A DNA stretch of 64,000 nt. It comes from Leptodactylus fallax. Its lineage: Eukaryota; Chordata; Amphibia; Anura; Leptodactylidae. The notes under the pieces are model-generated. The model saw nothing but the letters and a program-made list of their open reading frames with translations, was not told the DNA's origin and did no database searches. The position numbers and the translations under genes were made by a program. This document shows, one piece after another, positions 45,730 to 57,240 of this stretch. Every line of letters starts with the position of its first letter. Position 1 is the first letter of the stretch. The stretch covers positions 11,858,001 through 11,922,000 of the forward strand of contig CAMRHE010000012.1 of the NCBI GenBank assembly GCA_947044405.1, in the 5' to 3' direction.

Positions 45730-46390
45730 ATGCTCACCGTAAATTAATATAGCCCCATACCCCATAAGTTAATATCCCTTTACATCAATGCTGCCTGCCA
45801 ATACCCCACCTTGTATTAATAATTCCCCTTAATGAGCTGTTTTTAATACCACTGCCTGTCCCAATGACCCCTTTATATCGTTTAAACTGGGGGAAACTAG
45901 AGGGGGACATTAAATTGGGGCATCTGGAGAGAGACATTAAACTGGGGGCAACTAGAGGGGGACATTAAACCATGATGATAACTGGAGGGTGACATTAAAA
46001 TTGGGGCAACTTGAGGCAGGCATGTTCCCCTCCAGCTACCCCCACGGTTTAATGTCCCCCTCCAGTTGCCCCCAGTTTAATGTCCCCTTCCAACATGCCC
46101 CCAGTTTAATGTCATGTTCTATCTGCCCCCTCCATCTGTCCCCAGTTTAATGCCCTCCTCCATCTGCCCCTAGTTTAATGCCCCCCTCCATCTGCTCCCA
46201 GTTTAATGCCCTACTCCATCTGTCCCTAGTTTAATGCCCCTTCCATCTGCCACTAGTTTAATGTCCCCTTTCATCTGCCACCAATTTAATGTCCACCCTC
46301 CATCTGCCCCCAATTTAATGTCCCCTTTTCATCTGCCCCCAGTTTAATGTTCCCCCTCCATTTGCCCCCCACAGTTTAACATAATAAAAC
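45730..46390. repeat. Degenerate ~28-bp array that switches strand in the middle
   Basis: From about 45890 to 46020 units read 'gacattaaactgggggcaac'; from about 46030 to 46380 the inverted unit 'ccatctgcccccagtttaat' repeats about ten times with a 28-30-bp period. The turning point is near 46025. The preceding part (45730-45880) is a looser 'aataatgcccc' repeat. Non-coding. Confidence 0.8.
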
Positions 46391-46867
46391 ACTGATACTT
46401 ACCTCTCCTCACATCCCTGCTGCTGTCTGAGGTCTGCCTCTCCGGATTGTTGAGGGAGCTACAGGCGCGATGTGAGTGACGTCATCACATCGCGCCTACA
46501 GCTCCTAGGGCCGGTGCATACAGGAGTACAGTGATGAAGCAGAGGCTGTCTGCTCCTGCTTCATCGCTGTATTCAACTCATCTGCGTCCTCTCTGAATTC
46601 GGGACATACCTCCCGCCGACCGGGACCGCGGGAGGAGGACTCAGACTGTCTCGCCGAATGTGGGACAGTTGAAAGGTATGCTATTAGTCCTCATTTTGCC
46701 AATGCAAATGCATTGGTCATGGGCCCGATCGGGATGGTGAGAGGCCCGGCCCCTGACCTTCCTGATCGGGCCCCTGACCAATGCATCTGCATTGGCAAAA
46801 TGAGGACTAATAGCCCGGGGCCCACTGGGGGATTCACCGGTTTCCCGGTGGGCCAGTCCCGACCCTG
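46391..46867 (-). mobile_element. hAT-like element, right end
   Basis: Ends GGTGGGCCAGTCCCGACCCTG at 46867. The last ~75 bp is the inverted match of 30058-30135. Just inside is a fold-back: 'attagtcctcattttgccaa' against 'ttggcaaaatgaggactaat' (46683-46702 and 46793-46812). No matching left end or 8-bp duplication was identified with confidence. Confidence 0.65.
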
Positions 46868-47170
46868 TTTCCATCTATCTATTAAATAAATCTAACTATC
46901 CTTTATTTTCTACTCACATACTGTTCCAGACACATTTTTATCTATCTGTATTTATTTATTCTTTCTACTGACTCTATCCCCACAAAACGGCAATGTTCTG
47001 GTTGTGCTCCTATAGAGTGGCTCTGATGTCATCCGTGACCTCTCACACCCCCATTTCCTCATAATTGGTTGAGTGGCTGCATGCAATGCTTTATGAGGAA
47101 GCCCGTCTGCCCGGCAAATTTGTTAGACCTCTGGCTGCCATAAAGACATAATAACGTGTTTCCATTGCTC
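46868..47170. other. No gene recognised
   Basis: About 300 bp of AT-leaning sequence; nothing identified. Confidence 0.5.
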
Positions 47171-47765
47171 CAGAGTCCAACTTTTTTTGTACCAAGGACC
47201 ACTTTCAGGCAAGCCAATTTTCCCTTGACCCAGAGAGGGGGGCAAGTTTTCAGTGGTGGGGCAGGATTAAGACGATTCCTTTTCTTTATTAAGGGAGTTC
47301 TCTCTCCACATGATGCATAGCTTATTGGTGGTATGGACAACTCCCTTAATAAAAGTATGGGTAGGGCATGAGGACCATCAGTCAGGGGGCACTGTTACTG
47401 TAATAGTGCCCTAATAGTGCCCCCCATGACAGGTAATATTACCTGTGTGGGGGGGGGGCACTATTAGGGCACTATTACAGTAATAGTGTCCCCCAGTTAA
47501 TAACCTGTATATGGGGGGTTGTTATTAACTGTAGGAGGTACTATAACTGTAATAGTGCCCCCACAGGTAACAGTCTCCCCCCACAGACACAGGTAATGGG
47601 TCCTGTGGACAATTACCAGGTGTTGGCAGATGCTTGTGTGCTGTGTGTATTGCTGCGTATTACACACAGCATAGGAGCATCAGCCGATGCCTAGTAGCCT
47701 ACAGAGGTCCCCAAGTAATCCACGACCTAGTACTGGTCTGCGGCCCGGTCATTGGGGACCTCTGT
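47171..47765. mobile_element. Possible hAT-like element with internal palindromes
   Basis: CAGAGTCCAACTTTTTTTGT at 47171 and 'ggtcattggggacctctg' ending about 47765 resemble the two ends of Charlie-type hAT elements. Flanking octamers do not match, so boundaries are uncertain. The interior is a set of palindromes at 47390-47600. Confidence 0.5.
47398..47480. repeat. Perfect 28-bp-arm palindrome with a second palindrome in its loop
   Basis: The arm at 47398-47425 (CTGTAATAGTGCCC...) is repeated exactly inverted at 47453-47480. The loop contains ACAGGTAATATTACCTGT (47429-47446), itself self-complementary. Confidence 0.9.
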
Positions 47766-48069
47766 TTTACACCACTTCATCTGATGCTTGGTATTGTGCT
47801 AGCTGCTTGGCCAAGAAAACCCATACCATGAAACTCCTGGTACATAGTTTTTTTGCTGATGGTAATGCAAGAAGAAGTTAGGAATTGTTCAGTCAACAAA
47901 AAACTGTTGGTGACTTTTATGCACTATGCACCTTGGCTCTTGTAAACCACCAGGGAGTGTGACTAAATGAGAAAAAAATTATGTAATCGCAATATCACAC
48001 AGAATTAGTTTTTATTTACTGGAAAAGTAGTAGATAATTTTATACTTGGTATATTTCCGCTACTGTAAG
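47766..48069. other. No gene recognised
   Basis: About 300 bp of AT-rich sequence without recognised elements. Confidence 0.5.
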
Positions 48070-48113
48070 ACATTAAGTTATAAATCCAAACAGTTGGATT
48101 TATAACTTAATGT
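48070..48113. repeat. Perfect 20-bp stem, 4-bp loop hairpin
   Basis: ACATTAAGTTATAAATCCAA, loop ACAG, then the exact inverted copy. 'tactgt' before and 'acagta' after extend the symmetry across a small bulge. A tiny MITE relic or a hairpin RNA source are both possible; nothing shows transcription. Confidence 0.92.
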
Positions 48114-48370
48114 ACAGTATGGCTTCAAACTAAAATGATTAAACATTATACAGTGCTGGCCAAAAGTATTGGCACCCCTGCAATTCTGTCAGATAATACT
48201 CAATTTCTTCCAGAAAATGATTGCAATCACAAATGCTTTGGTAATAATATCTTCATTTATTTTGCTTGCAATGAAAAAACACAAAAGAGAATGAAAAAAA
48301 AAGTCAAATCATTGATCATTTTACACAAAACTCCAAAAATGGGCCGGACAAAAGTATTGGCACCCTCAGC

Positions 48371-49462
<1,092 letters not shown>

Positions 49463-49766
49463 TCAACTGGCTGCAAGTGTGATTTAGTTATTGCCACCAC
49501 CTGTTATGTGCCACAGGTAAGTAACAGGTGCTGTTAATTACACAAATTAGAGAAGCATCACATGATTTTTCAAAGGGTGCCAATACTTTTGCCACCCCCT
49601 TTTTTATGTTTGGTGTGGAATTATATCCAATTTGGCTTTTTGACAATTCTTTTTGTGGTTTTTCATTGACGTCAAATTAAATGAAGATATTATTACCAAA
49701 GCATTTGTGATTGCAATCATTTTCTGGAAGAAATTGAGTATTATCTGACAGAATTGCAGCACTGTA

Positions 49767-50284
49767 GCAGGACAATGACCCAAAACACACTTCAAAAAGC
49801 ACTAGAAAATGGCTTGAAAGAAAGCACTGGAGACTTCTAAAGTGGCCAGCAATGAGTCCAGACCTGACTCCCATAGAACACCTGTGAAGAGATCTCAAAA
49901 TGGCAGTTTGGAGAAGGCACCCTTCAAATCTCAGGGACCTGGAGAAATTTGCCAAAGAAGAATGGGCTAAAATTCCAGCAGAGCATTGTAAGAAACTCAT
50001 TGATGGTTACCGGAAGCGGTTGTTCGCAGTTATTTTGTCTAAAGGTTGTGCTACCAAGTATTAGGCTGAGGGTGCCAATACTTTTGTCCGGCCCATTTTT
50101 GGAGTTTTGTGTAAAATGATCAATGATTTGACTTTTTTTTTCATTCTCTTTTGTGTTTTTTCATTGCAAGCAAAATAAATGAAGATACTATTACCAACGC
50201 ATTTGTGATTGCAATCATTTTCTGGAAGAAATTGAGTATTATCTGACAGAATTGCAGGGGTGCCAATACTTTTGGCCAGCACTG
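49767..50284 (+). pseudogene. 3' fragment of a Tc1 transposase (inverted second copy)
   Basis: Starts inside the catalytic motif ('gcaggacaatgacccaaaac') and runs through the end of the transposase gene (stop near 50064) and the terminal repeat. It has a premature TGA near 49886 in place of the Trp codon after 'EHL' and an Asn-to-Thr change just before ('TPIEH'). It lacks the DNA-binding half. Confidence 0.92.
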
Positions 50285-50286
50285 TA

Positions 50287-50616
50287 TGTAGTAAGCCCTG
50301 TTCTTTTATCATATTTATGCAGTGAGTTTGACTCTGCTACTGTAACTATATAATAACTATGGTTCAGTTATAATAGTGTATTTGAGCAGTAAACTGAGTT
50401 CATATACAAAAAAAGATATTGCAGCAACTTTGCTAATATGGCAGGCCCATAATCATAGACTAGCACAGAATAAAACATATACAGCCAGATTAGACAAACT
50501 GAGTATGTTTTAGTATAGATTCTCAATTAACCAGGAAAAGGGTCATATTAATTTTACTATGAACTGTTTATGTCATAATCCATTCAATCCAAAACTTTTA
50601 CTTTGTTTCCATTTAG
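50287..50616. other. No gene recognised
   Basis: AT-rich sequence between the Tc1 composite and the next repeat. Confidence 0.5.
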
Positions 50617-51200
50617 GCAGGGTTCACACTACCATTGGATTCTGTTATGAAGTTGTCCATTAACAAAAAAAAAAAAAATGGACACCTATCATAACAGACA
50701 TTAACGGACACTATCTGATGTTAATGTGTCCGTTTTTTTAACTGATCCAATTAATGGATCATTTAAAAAAAATGGATACATTAGCATCAATTAGCCTCAG
50801 TTAGTGTCCGTTTTTTAACACTGTCCGTTTTTTTTTTGTTTCTGCTTTCTGAGCATGCGCGGAAAAAAAACAGATATAAAATAACGGACAGTAACTGATG
50901 GCTATCAGTTACTGTCCGTTATAAGTCTGTTACCCATAGACTTCAATGTTAAAAAAATAACGGACACTTGCTGTCCATCAAGAATCCGTTTTTCCAAGCG
51001 GACAAAAAAGTCCTGCATGTAGGCTTTTTTGTCCTTGGAAAAAAACAGACTTCTGACGGATTGGGGCGTAAATGGTCACTAACGGGCACTAGCAGACACA
51101 ATATAAAAACCCATTGAAATGAATGGAAATTTTAACGGATTTCTGACGGTTCAGCTAGTGTCCGATAGCTACGGACTCTACTGACGGTCACCAACACATT
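50617..51200. repeat. Fold-back repeat rich in TCCGTTA/TAACGGA motifs
   Basis: Starts 'ggcagggttcacactacc' and contains many short palindromic pairs such as 'taacggacactatctgatg' and 'taatgtgtccgttttttt', down to 'agtgtccgatagctacgg'. Probably a MITE or MITE cluster; exact ends and duplication not resolved. Non-coding. Confidence 0.6.
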
Positions 51201-53067
51201 TAACTAGAACAATTGAATTCCCAGTTTCTTTTATAATGGCAAGTTCATGTTCTGCATGTCCAGCAAAGAATTCAGACACTCTCTGATTTCTACCAACATT
51301 CACACTACATAGAAATACGATGCTTGACCCAGTTGTATAACAAGTACTAATTACATTCTTTTTGCAAAGTGTAAAACAGGATGTGAGATGCAGTTAAAAA
51401 AGACGTGTATGACATTTGGAAGGTACTTTCTAAAAGTTGAATCTGCACAATTTCTAGAAAAAGTACAGAGCTGCCTTTTGCTATGTGTACCATTAAATAA
51501 CTCCTCATTGAAGAAGAATGAAATGTTCCTAATCTATGACTAAGAATTCTGACACTGAATCTATTAATCAAACTGATACTATGTGCTTGGCTTCACAAAT
51601 GATAATGTCTTATAATGAGTATCCAGCTCTTACTAAAAAGCCCATAGACTAACATGTAATGCCACCTGAATCAAAACTGTATGCCCACACTCTGCGGAGG
51701 AGTCTTTCACTTATGGTCAGTGTTCAATGATTGTAATAAATGGGATGTCTGCGAACATACTAGCCAACATAATATATTATACTGCAAAACAATGCCACAC
51801 AAGTTTTAAAGTAAATGTAGGCTCTCAATGTAAACTAAAGGGCTAATTAAATTAATTTTGGCTATTAGTTGGATACTAGTCTGGCATTTTTTAACAACTA
51901 AATATGATTTTTTTTTACAGTGCAGAAAGTTAATTGCTATCGATGAATTTACGGATTTATTTTATTATGGTTAGGCTTGTTTTAATAAGCAATATAGTCT
52001 GTCAGTAGCAGCTTGGTGATGTTCTCCTGGTAAATCCAAGAAATATGCCCATGTGTAAGTAATCTGAATGCAATGTGCGCCACATTTTATAAACATTGTG
52101 TGCACTGTTCGATAAAAATGGCGCAGCTTCTATGTTACAAGTTTCAATTGAGATAGCTTCCGTGTGGGAAAGTGGCAGGGCTTTTGTAAATAGGTCACAT
52201 TGCAGGCAATTTAAGAAGCCTATCTCATTGTGGTTCAGGCAACAATATGATGTCATCAAGTTGTGCTATTCTGCAGAAGCACGCCACAAATGGCTGTATG
52301 TCAGTGCTGGTGCATCAAAATGTGATCAAAATGTTTCTGCATTGTCATCTCTTAAAAGACTTAAATATTTTTTTTCTATCAATATAGTTTAAGACTTGTT
52401 TTTGATGGAATGAGATATGCTTTTCTTTGGTACCATTCTGGGATACTTGCAACTTTTTGGTCACTTTTTTAATACAAAAAACTGCTTTACTGACTTGATT
52501 TTTAGCATTTTTTATGACATTCATTGTGCAGGATAAGTAATGCATTTCTTTTATAGTACAGGTCAGTGCAAATGTGGTAGTATCAAAAATACTGTACTGT
52601 TTTTTTTATTATTGTTTTACATAATTAAAAGAGAGAAAGTTGATTTTCAGGATTTAAAACTATTTTAAACATTTTATTGATTCTATGTAATCTTCTGATC
52701 ACTGATATAATACACTGGAGTTCAAATGTATTGCAGTGTATCATGACATGCAGCATAACACCTATTAAATCCTAGTGTATGCTATGCTTATAAATTGTGG
52801 AAGATTGATTCGGATTACAGTTTAATCCATTCCCCCTCAGTGCTGTACATATATGGTCTAATGCACCATGATAGAGGGTGCATCAACAGGGGAGAAACAA
52901 CAGTCAGGAACCTCTTAGATGCCATGGTTACTATTGACTGTGGCATCTAAGGGGTTGATTGCCCCGGATGGGTGTTATCTCCTATCTGGGACAATGCAGA
53001 AGGTTTCAGAGGTACTTTACTCAGCATCTAAGCCAGTACCATCATCATGCTGTACATTTATAGCATG
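51201..53067. other. Repeat-poor AT-rich DNA, nothing recognised
   Basis: About 1.9 kb without identifiable transposon or coding domain. Frames of 85-98 codons at 52002-52392 on both strands have no recognisable motif. Such repeat-free stretches could hold conserved non-coding elements, but this cannot be judged without alignment. Confidence 0.5.
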
Positions 53068-53072
53068 GTGCA

Positions 53073-54019
53073 AGTGATGATGAGAGATCCCCAAGATGCA
53101 TTTTCCAGTTATATATTTCTTTGTTGTATTATCACTTGCTCATATCATCCAGTTGGCTCCAGGAATGCAGCTATTCTACTCTTTAATCAAAGCCCTTTGT
53201 TGTTCTGTCCCTGGCTCAATTAGCATACCCTTGTTAATCTCATTATCCCAGCAGGAGGTTCCTGCAAACCTGTGCCTGTAAGGGCTTCGAATATGTAAAA
53301 CCTAGACTCCATGTCTCCAGGACACAGAATAAAAGGGATATGGCTTTATGACAATATCTTCCCCGGGGAACCTCTTAAGCACCAGGCCAAGGTGCACATT
53401 TCAAGCCCACACAAGGTACTGTTCAAAGCCTGGAAAAGGTCCAGACACTGATCTCCTTACCTTAAGGGGATTGGGGTGTCATCCTTGGTGTCTACACAAA
53501 TGGGATCTCGCCATGAACCCTATCATACCCTTTGCCCGACTCTACAGTCATCGGGCGAGGAGAGATGACAAAACATGGTTATGGGGATTTTAGGATGTAG
53601 GAAAGGGCTTCTCCTCCTGGTGACATCACTTAGGGAGGAGACCAGAATAGTTAAATGCTCTCAGACCAGGGAAAGAGGAGTCTTGTTATCCTGGGGAAGA
53701 TGTGAGGGCATATAGGAAACCCATGCTCTGTAACTAGAGTCACGGACTATCAACTTGTTCTGTTATTTTCGTATCTTTTATTTCACATTTTATTTTCTGT
53801 ACTGTATTTTGCTTTTACCTGTATTTGCTTGATAATCCATTGATATGTATTTCTGTATATGTTAGTGCCTAATAAAGGCCACTTGGGTTAATAAATATAT
53901 AACATTTATAAAGCTTGTTTCATATTATTCTATGAACCCGGTCACTCAGGGCATGAGTGGAAGGTAAGAAGGGTGTTCTCAGGTGTGCCAGGCGGCTTGG
54001 CAAAGTGAGATCCTTCACA
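53073..54019 (+). mobile_element. Solo LTR related to the retrotransposon at 8298-11077
   Basis: Begins AGTGATGATG (T changed to A relative to TGTGATGATT) and ends TCCTTCACA. It is flanked by a perfect 5-bp duplication GTGCA at 53068-53072 and 54020-54024. The 3' part shares 'ggttaataaatatataa', 'tatgaacccgg' and the end with the other LTR; AATAAA lies at 53890-53895. The 5' two thirds is quite different. LTR-LTR recombination presumably removed the internal region. Confidence 0.88.
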
Positions 54020-54024
54020 GTGCA

Positions 54025-55009
54025 TTAGGCAATAAGTGTAGGGTATGGTGAGTTAATGGGCTTAACTTTAATCAGGATATTAGCCTTCACTAGCGAGTTA
54101 ACAAGATAGAAATATTTATAATATTATCTGTAATGACAAAACATGTCAACATCCACAGACTTGGAAATTCTCCTAAACATTCAGTTCATCAGCTGTAGTG
54201 AAAAATCATCTAGTAAGTGAAACTATCAACATAGAGACTTAAACATCTGAAAAATAAAACACTATGTAAGGTCTCTTCAAGTACAATTAGATGCAGAAAC
54301 TAAGCAATATAAAGGCTCCTTATTTTGTTAAAATTACATTCAATAGTACTTCTAGGCAAACTTCTCATCAGGTTATTGAATGGATTTTCCTTTCATGCTA
54401 TATGAAGGTGTAATGTCGTTTAACAACATATTTTTGGCTCCACTATATTGCAGTGTAATTGTTCTCTAGAGATATAACACTGTCTGAGGAAGTTCAGACT
54501 TTTATGAGTAGCAACCAGGTGATCATGTGGTACTGCACCTATTAAAACAGGGTCAGGTGAGGTGGAGATCTCAGCTTAGGATCAAAAGTTATTTCCTTTA
54601 TAATATATGTAAAAAGCACATATATGTGATATATATACTGTATATAAACACTGCAATACATTTGCTTGTCAAACTTTTATAAAGGACACACTAATTCCTA
54701 CTTTTGGCTATTATATTTGTAGTTTACAGTCTAACAAAATATAAATGAAACTAATCTAAAATATCACTTTCCAACCATATACAATAGAAAGGCAAAGTCA
54801 GTGACATGAATAAGCTAAGCAAATTGCACCAAAAATAAAATGGGGGGCACACAACATTCGCCAAACATATGACTTAAAAGAAGTGTCTAGGCAATAGGCA
54901 ATAAAGTTTGTGTTCTCCAATTTTACAGTTGTAAAAACGTGAATTTATTATAAATTATTGGTGGGTTTTATTTAGATGTTTTCCACAGACCTGTGCTTTC
55001 CATGTACAC
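54025..55009. other. No gene recognised
   Basis: About 1 kb of AT-rich sequence; nothing identified. Confidence 0.5.
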
Positions 55010-55021
55010 CTACTGATTTTA

Positions 55022-55994
55022 TGTTTAATCAATGTTTATTAAAAATAATTTTAAATTTAATACAAAAGAGGAGAAAATAAAGAAAAAGAAACAAAACAAT
55101 AATAACAATATTATAAACAAGCAAGAGGTGCAAAGGCACACAGGCCTCGCCTAAACATAAGAGGCTAGGGGAGAACCCCCGCCCACAGTTTGAGGACACA
55201 ATGTACTAACAAAGGGGCGAAGGCCCAGGTATATGGAAGCGGAATAACATCGTCTGCGGAGAAACGAGGCACAGACAGACAAACAGAAGAAACACACAGC
55301 AGGAACAACACACGGGTTTGGAAATGAGGAGGGGAGGCATTAGGGGGCGGGTAGAACGACCAGTAACCTCTAAAGAGGAAAGGGGAAGGAGAATAGTAAA
55401 GTAGAGTAGTTCAGGATCAGGAGAAGAAAGAGGAAAACTCAGCATACAGGTCGAACACAGCTTCCCAGAAGGGCCTAAGAACATCACACTCCCACCAGAT
55501 GTGATACAAGCTACCTTTCCCAGTGCCACAACGCCAACACCGGTCAGTCACAGCAGGATAGATTCTATGGAGGAAATCAGGACACTTGTACCACCAAGAC
55601 AGAATCTTGAAATTCTTTTCTTGTGCACTGCAAGGCAACGGGAGCTTATGTGCAAACAGGAAAGACCTATTCCAGATGGCAGGGGAAAGACCTGCGCGGA
55701 GGTCTGACTCCCAGGGAACTGTATATGAGGGGGACCCGGGAGTAGCGTCCCGGAGAAGAATGCTGTAAAGAGTCGAGAGAGCACACGGGAAAAAGTCAGC
55801 GCAGGAGAGAGAGGACTCCAGGTCAGTCACAGTCGAGGAAAGGAAAGAAGGGGGGGGGGGCAAAGAGAATTTCCGCAAGAAGGCCGTAAGTTGGCCATAC
55901 TCCAGCCAGGACAAATGAAGGTCTGGATGAGAAGCACGCAACTGGGCCAACGGAGGAAGAGGTGGGTCCCCAGCAACCTGCCTAAGTCTAATAA
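55022..55994 (-). mobile_element. 5'-truncated L1-like LINE with a 12-bp target duplication
   Basis: CTACTGATTTTA occurs at 55010-55021 and 55995-56006, directly flanking the copy. On the minus strand it encodes the end of an ORF2-type protein, then a ~390-bp 3' region with AATAAA close to the end. No long poly-A tail separates it from the duplication. Truncation at the 5' side is normal for target-primed reverse transcription. Confidence 0.85.
55417..55994 (-). pseudogene. L1/Tx1-like ORF2 C-terminal fragment
   Basis: About 190 codons of the LINE-derived frame are open, with no start of their own. 'NFKILSWWYKCPDFLHRIYP' is followed by a zinc-knuckle-like CWRCGTGKGSLYHIWWEC (Cys-x2-Cys-x8-His-x4-Cys) and 'LRPFWEAVFDLYAEF', the pattern found at the C-terminus of L1-clade ORF2 proteins. 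Endonuclease and reverse transcriptase are missing. The frame stays open upstream to 56148 only because flanking DNA happens to lack stops. Confidence 0.88.
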
Positions 55995-56006
55995 CTACTG
56001 ATTTTA

Positions 56007-56504
56007 AATGAATGTATGCATACATTTTTTTTTTTTTTTTTATGAACTGCTGGTCAATGAGAAAAAAAGCAGAGACATGTTCTATTGTAGTACATTTTGC
56101 AGATGAATAACGACCATTAAAGTCTGTGGGTCTGTGAAAATCAAGCATCTGTTTTTCATGGATTCAATACAATGCAAAGTGTAGCAATTTTGTTTAAAAA
56201 TGGTTGATCTCATCCATTTTTCATTGACCGAAAAAACACATTAAGCAAGAACACAAGGGGGCAAATTCATCATTCTCTCTATGCCAGAAAACTGGAATGA
56301 TATTAAGGTGTATGTTTGACTCAAGGCCCTTTCTTGCACCAAACATGCCCCTCAAGGCCCAATCCACACCTTAAGAGACACAGTGTCCAAATGTGAGTTG
56401 TGCGGGGAATGGATCGGCACACCTCGGTCCAACAGATTTATTATAACTCAACTGTAATGTACAGCGGAGACCCAGAGCTAATGCCCGTAATCAGTGTCCA
56501 CTGC
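56007..56504. other. No gene recognised
   Basis: Includes a T-run (56026-56042) and 'aaattcatcattctctctatgcc', possibly an old non-coding repeat. Confidence 0.45.
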
Positions 56505-56880
56505 TTATGCATCTCTGTACATGGAAATATTAAAAAAGTTATGTGTGTCAGAATATGGCAACTTTAAGAAAAAATTTTTTTTTTGCAAAGTTTTAGATAA
56601 AATGTAATTAAAACTATATAAATTTGGAATCCCAGGAATTCTACTGAAACATACAATACAGGTGACATGGCACTTTTTCTCCAATTCTACCCCATTCTGA
56701 ATTTTTTTCCAGCTTCCCAGTACATTGTTCAGAATAATAAATGGCACCATTATGAAGAACAATCTGTCCCGCAAACATTAAGCCCTCATATGGCTTTGGA
56801 AACAGAAAAATAAAAAAGTTATGGCGTTTGGAAGGTAGGGAGTAAAAAACAAAAGTTGAAAAATGCAGCAGGAATGAGTT
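56505..56880 (-). repeat. Dispersed repeat, 'gcgggacaaattgt' family, inverted copy
   Basis: On the minus strand it shows 'gcgggacagattgttcttca', 'gggaagctggaaaaaaattc' and 'ttttttaatatttccatgta', in the same order as 19845-20120 and 28960-29050. Non-coding. Confidence 0.65.
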
Positions 56881-57066
56881 AAGACAGGTGTACAGTACGG
56901 CAGTCTATGGGGAACACAGCATACATCTGTGATAAACATAGCTGTTACTATTATAGTTATAGAGGATTCAACAATGTGCCTAACTGAGTTAAAATTTTAG
57001 TATTTTGATTTCCTATTAAGGAAGTGAGTGTTCTTGAAATTACAGAAAACCATATTGTGCCACTTA

Positions 57067-57240
57067 AGGCTACAGCCCCACGTTGCAGAAACGCAGCTTT
57101 TTTTGTTGCAGATTTTGCTGTGGTTTTTTGAGCCAAAGCCATGGTGGATTTAGCAGCAGGTAGAAGTATAAGAACTTCCTATATATTTCCCATTCCTTTT
57201 GTAGCCATTCTTGGCTTTGGCTCAAAAAACGCAGCATAGG
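57067..57240. mobile_element. MITE, GGCTACAGCCCCACG family
   Basis: Starts after TTA (57064-57066). Shares 'ttgcagattttgctg', 'gagccaaagccatgg', 'ccattccttttgtagccatt' and 'ggctttggctcaaaaaacgc' with 37932-38145. The right terminal segment is missing. Confidence 0.65.

Noticed and set aside
44064..46867. A single hAT element from the CAGAGGTGTAGC end to the CAGTCCCGACCCTG end
   Set aside because: Flanking octamers GTTCCAAC and TTTCCATC match at six of eight positions, but the two terminal repeats belong to different families, so this is treated as coincidence.
53348..53593. 81-codon frame inside the solo LTR
   Set aside because: It lies wholly in an LTR with no known coding role and has no domain.
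55995..56148. Upstream extension of the L1-like frame including MYAYIHLKSVV
   Set aside because: It lies outside the target duplication, so it is flanking DNA that happens to be open.
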